Assembly: GCA_021401465.1 (NCBI GenBank)
Contig: JADDMT010000117.1
Span: 20,937 to 84,936 of the forward strand
DNA length: 64,000 nt
Reading direction: 5' to 3'
Source: Teratosphaeria epicoccoides
Taxonomy: Eukaryota > Ascomycota > Dothideomycetes > Mycosphaerellales > Teratosphaeriaceae
Part shown: one piece after another, positions 61,321 through 64,000 of the stretch
How the letters are laid out: the number at the start of each line of letters is the position of its first letter
How positions within the stretch are numbered: position 1 is the stretch's first letter
Made by a program: the position numbers and the translations under genes
Notes under the pieces: model-generated
What the model was told of the DNA's origin: nothing
The model's input: only the letters and a program-made list of their open reading frames with translations
Database searches by the model: none

Positions 61321-62528
61321 GTTGGCTTTTGCCGAAGATCGTGTTTAGGGCAGATACATTCAGACCTACCATGTGATGATATCTTTGCGTACGTACGGGG
61401 ACAAGCTCCCCAGCTCCCCAGCTCAAAGTCCGCTGGCATATTGCAACACCGTGATGTCGGGTCGGCATTCTCTGCGAGACCGGAAATCCCGAACCCTGGT
61501 CAAATTGGTGCAGCACCCGCAGATCGTGGTTCCATGGGCAAAGCTCGCGCTTCGCACCATCTCGGGCTTGGTGGCTCGGTGGTCCTTGGCTTCGTGATCT
61601 GGTTAGTGTCGCAACACGGAAAGCATCCCCAACAGAGTCTAGACATTTTTCGATGCGTAGATCAGCGTGGAAAATGTCCGGTACGATGCTCGCTGCAGCG
61701 AAAGGCAATGCTCCCACCGAATGATGCCATCACGGTGGCGATACGACGGTGCAACGGCCCATTGATGCTCCGCCAAGCAGCTGCAAAGAAGCCAAGCGAT
61801 GGCCGCAGAAGTTAGTGTGAGGATGAGCGTGAAGGCGTGCAGGAGATCGACGACGCCGCCACCTCCCTCGGCCGCACTCCACCGCTGCCGAATCCAGCGT
61901 GGTCGTGCTATACCGCCGCATCCCGCCCGGTCGAAGAGGTGTAGACGAGTTTCATGCTCGGTAGGGCATCTGCCTCGACGTGAACGGCGGCTGATACGCC
62001 GACCCGGCATGCTACAAGGCAATGCGGGGCGGTGTGGCGGGCGGGGATTCATTTCTGCACAACACCATGTATGCTTGGCTTGGCACGGGGTGAGTCTCGA
62101 TGCTGCAGCCTCCGCGTACCATCGTGTGTCCGCCCATCCATCCTCCGCCGTGTTCGACAGCGGAGGCAGGCGCGCTGGGCCACCGGTGGCTCCTTCCCCC
62201 TTTCCGAGGCACGTCTGCCTCGACGCGTCTTTTCTCCACCCGATACCGCTTGTGATATCTCAGATCGTGCACGCGGAGCATCATCTGCGCCGTGTCATCT
62301 GCCTCTGATGTACAAATCAGTCGGCGAATGTCGACCTGCCGCTTCCTGCACGTCGCGCCTTCCTGAACGACCGCGTTCATCTCGTGTCGCGTCCGCGCGT
62401 TCCCGTCGGTGCCTGAGGGAGCTGCGACACACCGACTCTTGAGCCGGCCGTCTTTCCGCTTCCTTCGTTTTCCCCTTCGTCCTCCGCTTCTCTCATCCAT
62501 CATTCAACACGCACCGAGCAGAAACCAC
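61321..62528. other. Divergent intergenic stretch, 1.2 kb
   Basis: Upstream of both the esterase (minus) and the last gene (plus). The frame 61138-61815 (plus) overlaps the esterase on the other strand and has no domain. The pyrimidine-rich tract at about 62455-62510 probably lies in the leader of the last gene. Confidence 0.4.
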
Positions 62529-63454
62529 ATGGCAGGCATCATCAGCCCTGCACCATTCCGCCCTCGGCACTGCTCCAAGGTCTGTCGCCCGATCGGCCAC
62601 ACCACCGTCCACGACTCACTGACACCGTTCCCAGGAGATCGACAGCGGCATTCGCCAGCTTGAGACGCCAATTGCCATGATGCCGGCGTCGCATCCCGAG
62701 ACCTTGCTCGTCAGGCCCTCTTCGCCCGGGGAGGTGCTCTTCGAACACGTCATCGAGCTCCACCGACGCATGAAGCAGCTGCAGTTCAACAATCGCACCG
62801 CCAGCTACGGCAACGGTCGTAAGCGCGAATTCCTGCTCCAGCAACTGCTTCGTCCCGCAGCCGCTTGCATCTTCACGGGAAAGTGCGTCGACCTCATCAC
62901 TGGAGCTTCGTCTGCCGTTCACTGACATGCACGCAGTCTGCCCAACTGGATGCCGAGGACGATGATCGCAGACAAGCTCTACTCGCACTTCAACCTGTAT
63001 GGTAATTGCGAGGTCGCGGTTCACAAGTCGATCCAGCCCGACAACAGCGGCGGGCAGACGTCCTTCAACTACGCCCTGATTCAGTACAAGGTGAGATTCC
63101 GCAAAGTTCTCGATCTGCTACTCACATGCTGACAATCCCATGTCGCAGGAGGTCGACGACGCAATGCTGGCGCTGAAGTATGCAGACTACACGGTCTACC
63201 AGTTCAGTCGCCAGCACTTCGGCCGCTCTCTCCGGATCCAGCCGTGCATCGCCAAGCGTACCGTCACCATTAACCTCGGCCCAACCAACGAGCAGGTTCT
63301 GCTGGAGCTGATGAGCAGCTTCGGTGCCATCGAGGAGTGGAGACGTGTCCGCGGCGAGTACGGCTGGGTGGGGTACGAATTCAAGTACATGATGTATGGT
63401 GGGTACAAGGCCGCGAAGCAGTACTTCAAGCAGAACTTCAACGTCAACGTCTGA
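62529..63454 (+). CDS. Conserved-looking four-exon protein, function unknown
   Basis: Predicted 252 residues. Exons: 62529-62579, 62635-62882, 62937-63090, 63149-63454. The introns are 55, 54 and 58 bp, each with a CTGAC branch site; donors are GTCTGT, GTGCGT and GTGAGA. The joined product begins MAGIISPAPFRPRHCSK, then LHRRMKQLQFNNRTASYGNG and a middle part LPNWMPRTMIADKLYSHFNL. A compact Tyr/Phe-rich C-terminal half follows (YADYTVYQFSRQHFGRSLRI; RTVTINLGPTNEQVLLEL; YGWVGYEFKYMMYGGYKAAK). The strand-helix alternation suggests a small alpha/beta domain, possibly RRM-like, but no canonical RNP motif is seen. I do not recognise the family. The regular introns and clean frame argue for a real gene. 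Confidence 0.7.
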
Positions 63455-64000
63455 TCTGATGTGACGGTCATGTCAAGCCATTTCAGAGGCATTTGAGGCC
63501 ATGTCATGTATGACGGCGAAGTCGTTTGGAGAGATCAATAGCTCACCATAATTGCTGTCATCAACCAGAAGTCATTTCAACGAAACGCTTCTCATGATGA
63601 GGGCGACCTTGATCTCTCAGCGACGCCTTTGATACCTCATGTGTCACAGGCGCACGACGGTGAGTCGGCAACGCTGATCTCTCAGTCGACCTTTCACGCG
63701 ACACTCTTGATCCCTCGATGCGAGTCGTCGTCGGTGTGGCATCATTTTCGAAGGGATTCGTGATTGCTCCTCTCCCTGCTCGGTCATGACGCTCTCATGC
63801 GATGACCCTTGTGAAACCGAGAGGGAGATGCCTCTGCTATCTTGCGCCGCCTCCTCACGACCTGCAAGTGAAAGTGTTCACAATCGCCGTCGTGTTCGAG
63901 GCTCACGGGCACAACGACACACCATTGCGGGCGAGAGCGCCGTGACAAAGGCGAATCGTCCATTGCCTTGTTAACTTTGATTGCAAAAGGGGGGGGGGGG
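63455..64000. other. Terminal stretch with end-of-window G run
   Basis: No gene seen. Words such as gatctctcag and gatccctcg recur loosely at 63612-63720. The last 12 bases (63989-64000) are all G, which may mark a contig end. Confidence 0.4.

Overview
The window looks like nuclear DNA of a filamentous ascomycete. Genes are mostly single-exon or have short introns (about 49-190 bp, most 50-62 bp) with CTGAC/CTAAC-like branch points and AG acceptors. Gene content (DUF3433 membrane protein, SAD-1/QDE-type RdRP, DASH subunit Spc19, fungal carotenoid/opsin genes, Git3-like receptor) fits Pezizomycotina. Dothideomycetes is my best guess from overall protein resemblance; this is inference, not proof.

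Layout. 1-8.1 kb is gene-poor and looks accessory: a decayed membrane-protein gene at the left edge, one intact TRI12-like MFS efflux pump (2932-4836), and a decayed repeat-protein gene (about 6350-7288). 8.1-15.8 kb: a Ded1-type DEAD-box helicase, a large DUF3433 membrane protein and an atypical short-chain dehydrogenase. 17-26 kb is housekeeping: an RBM5-like RNA-binding protein head-to-head with splicing factor SLU7, mitochondrial ribosome assembly factor RSM22, then DASH subunit SPC19 head-to-head with ATP synthase subunit j (ATP18, four tiny exons). 27.7-35.6 kb: casein kinase I, a large coiled-coil protein of unknown role and a Git3/Gpr1-like seven-helix receptor. 37.4-43 kb: an RNA-dependent RNA polymerase and Elongator subunit ELP6.

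43.4-53.7 kb holds the main system: a complete carotenoid-retinal-rhodopsin cluster. Phytoene synthase/lycopene cyclase (carRA) and phytoene desaturase (carB) make beta-carotene, a carotenoid oxygenase (carX-like) would cleave it to retinal, and a microbial rhodopsin (carO-like) would bind the retinal as a light-driven proton pump. carRA and carX are divergent, carB follows carX, and carO lies 2.1 kb beyond the carRA end.

54-63.5 kb: ribosome-associated Hsp70 SSZ1 head-to-head with exosome subunit RRP40, a 2EXR/F-box-like protein, a secreted type-B carboxylesterase and a conserved-looking four-exon gene I do not recognise. The window ends in a run of 12 G, possibly a contig end. Exon borders were placed by eye from reading-frame continuity and splice signals; no alignments or transcripts were available.
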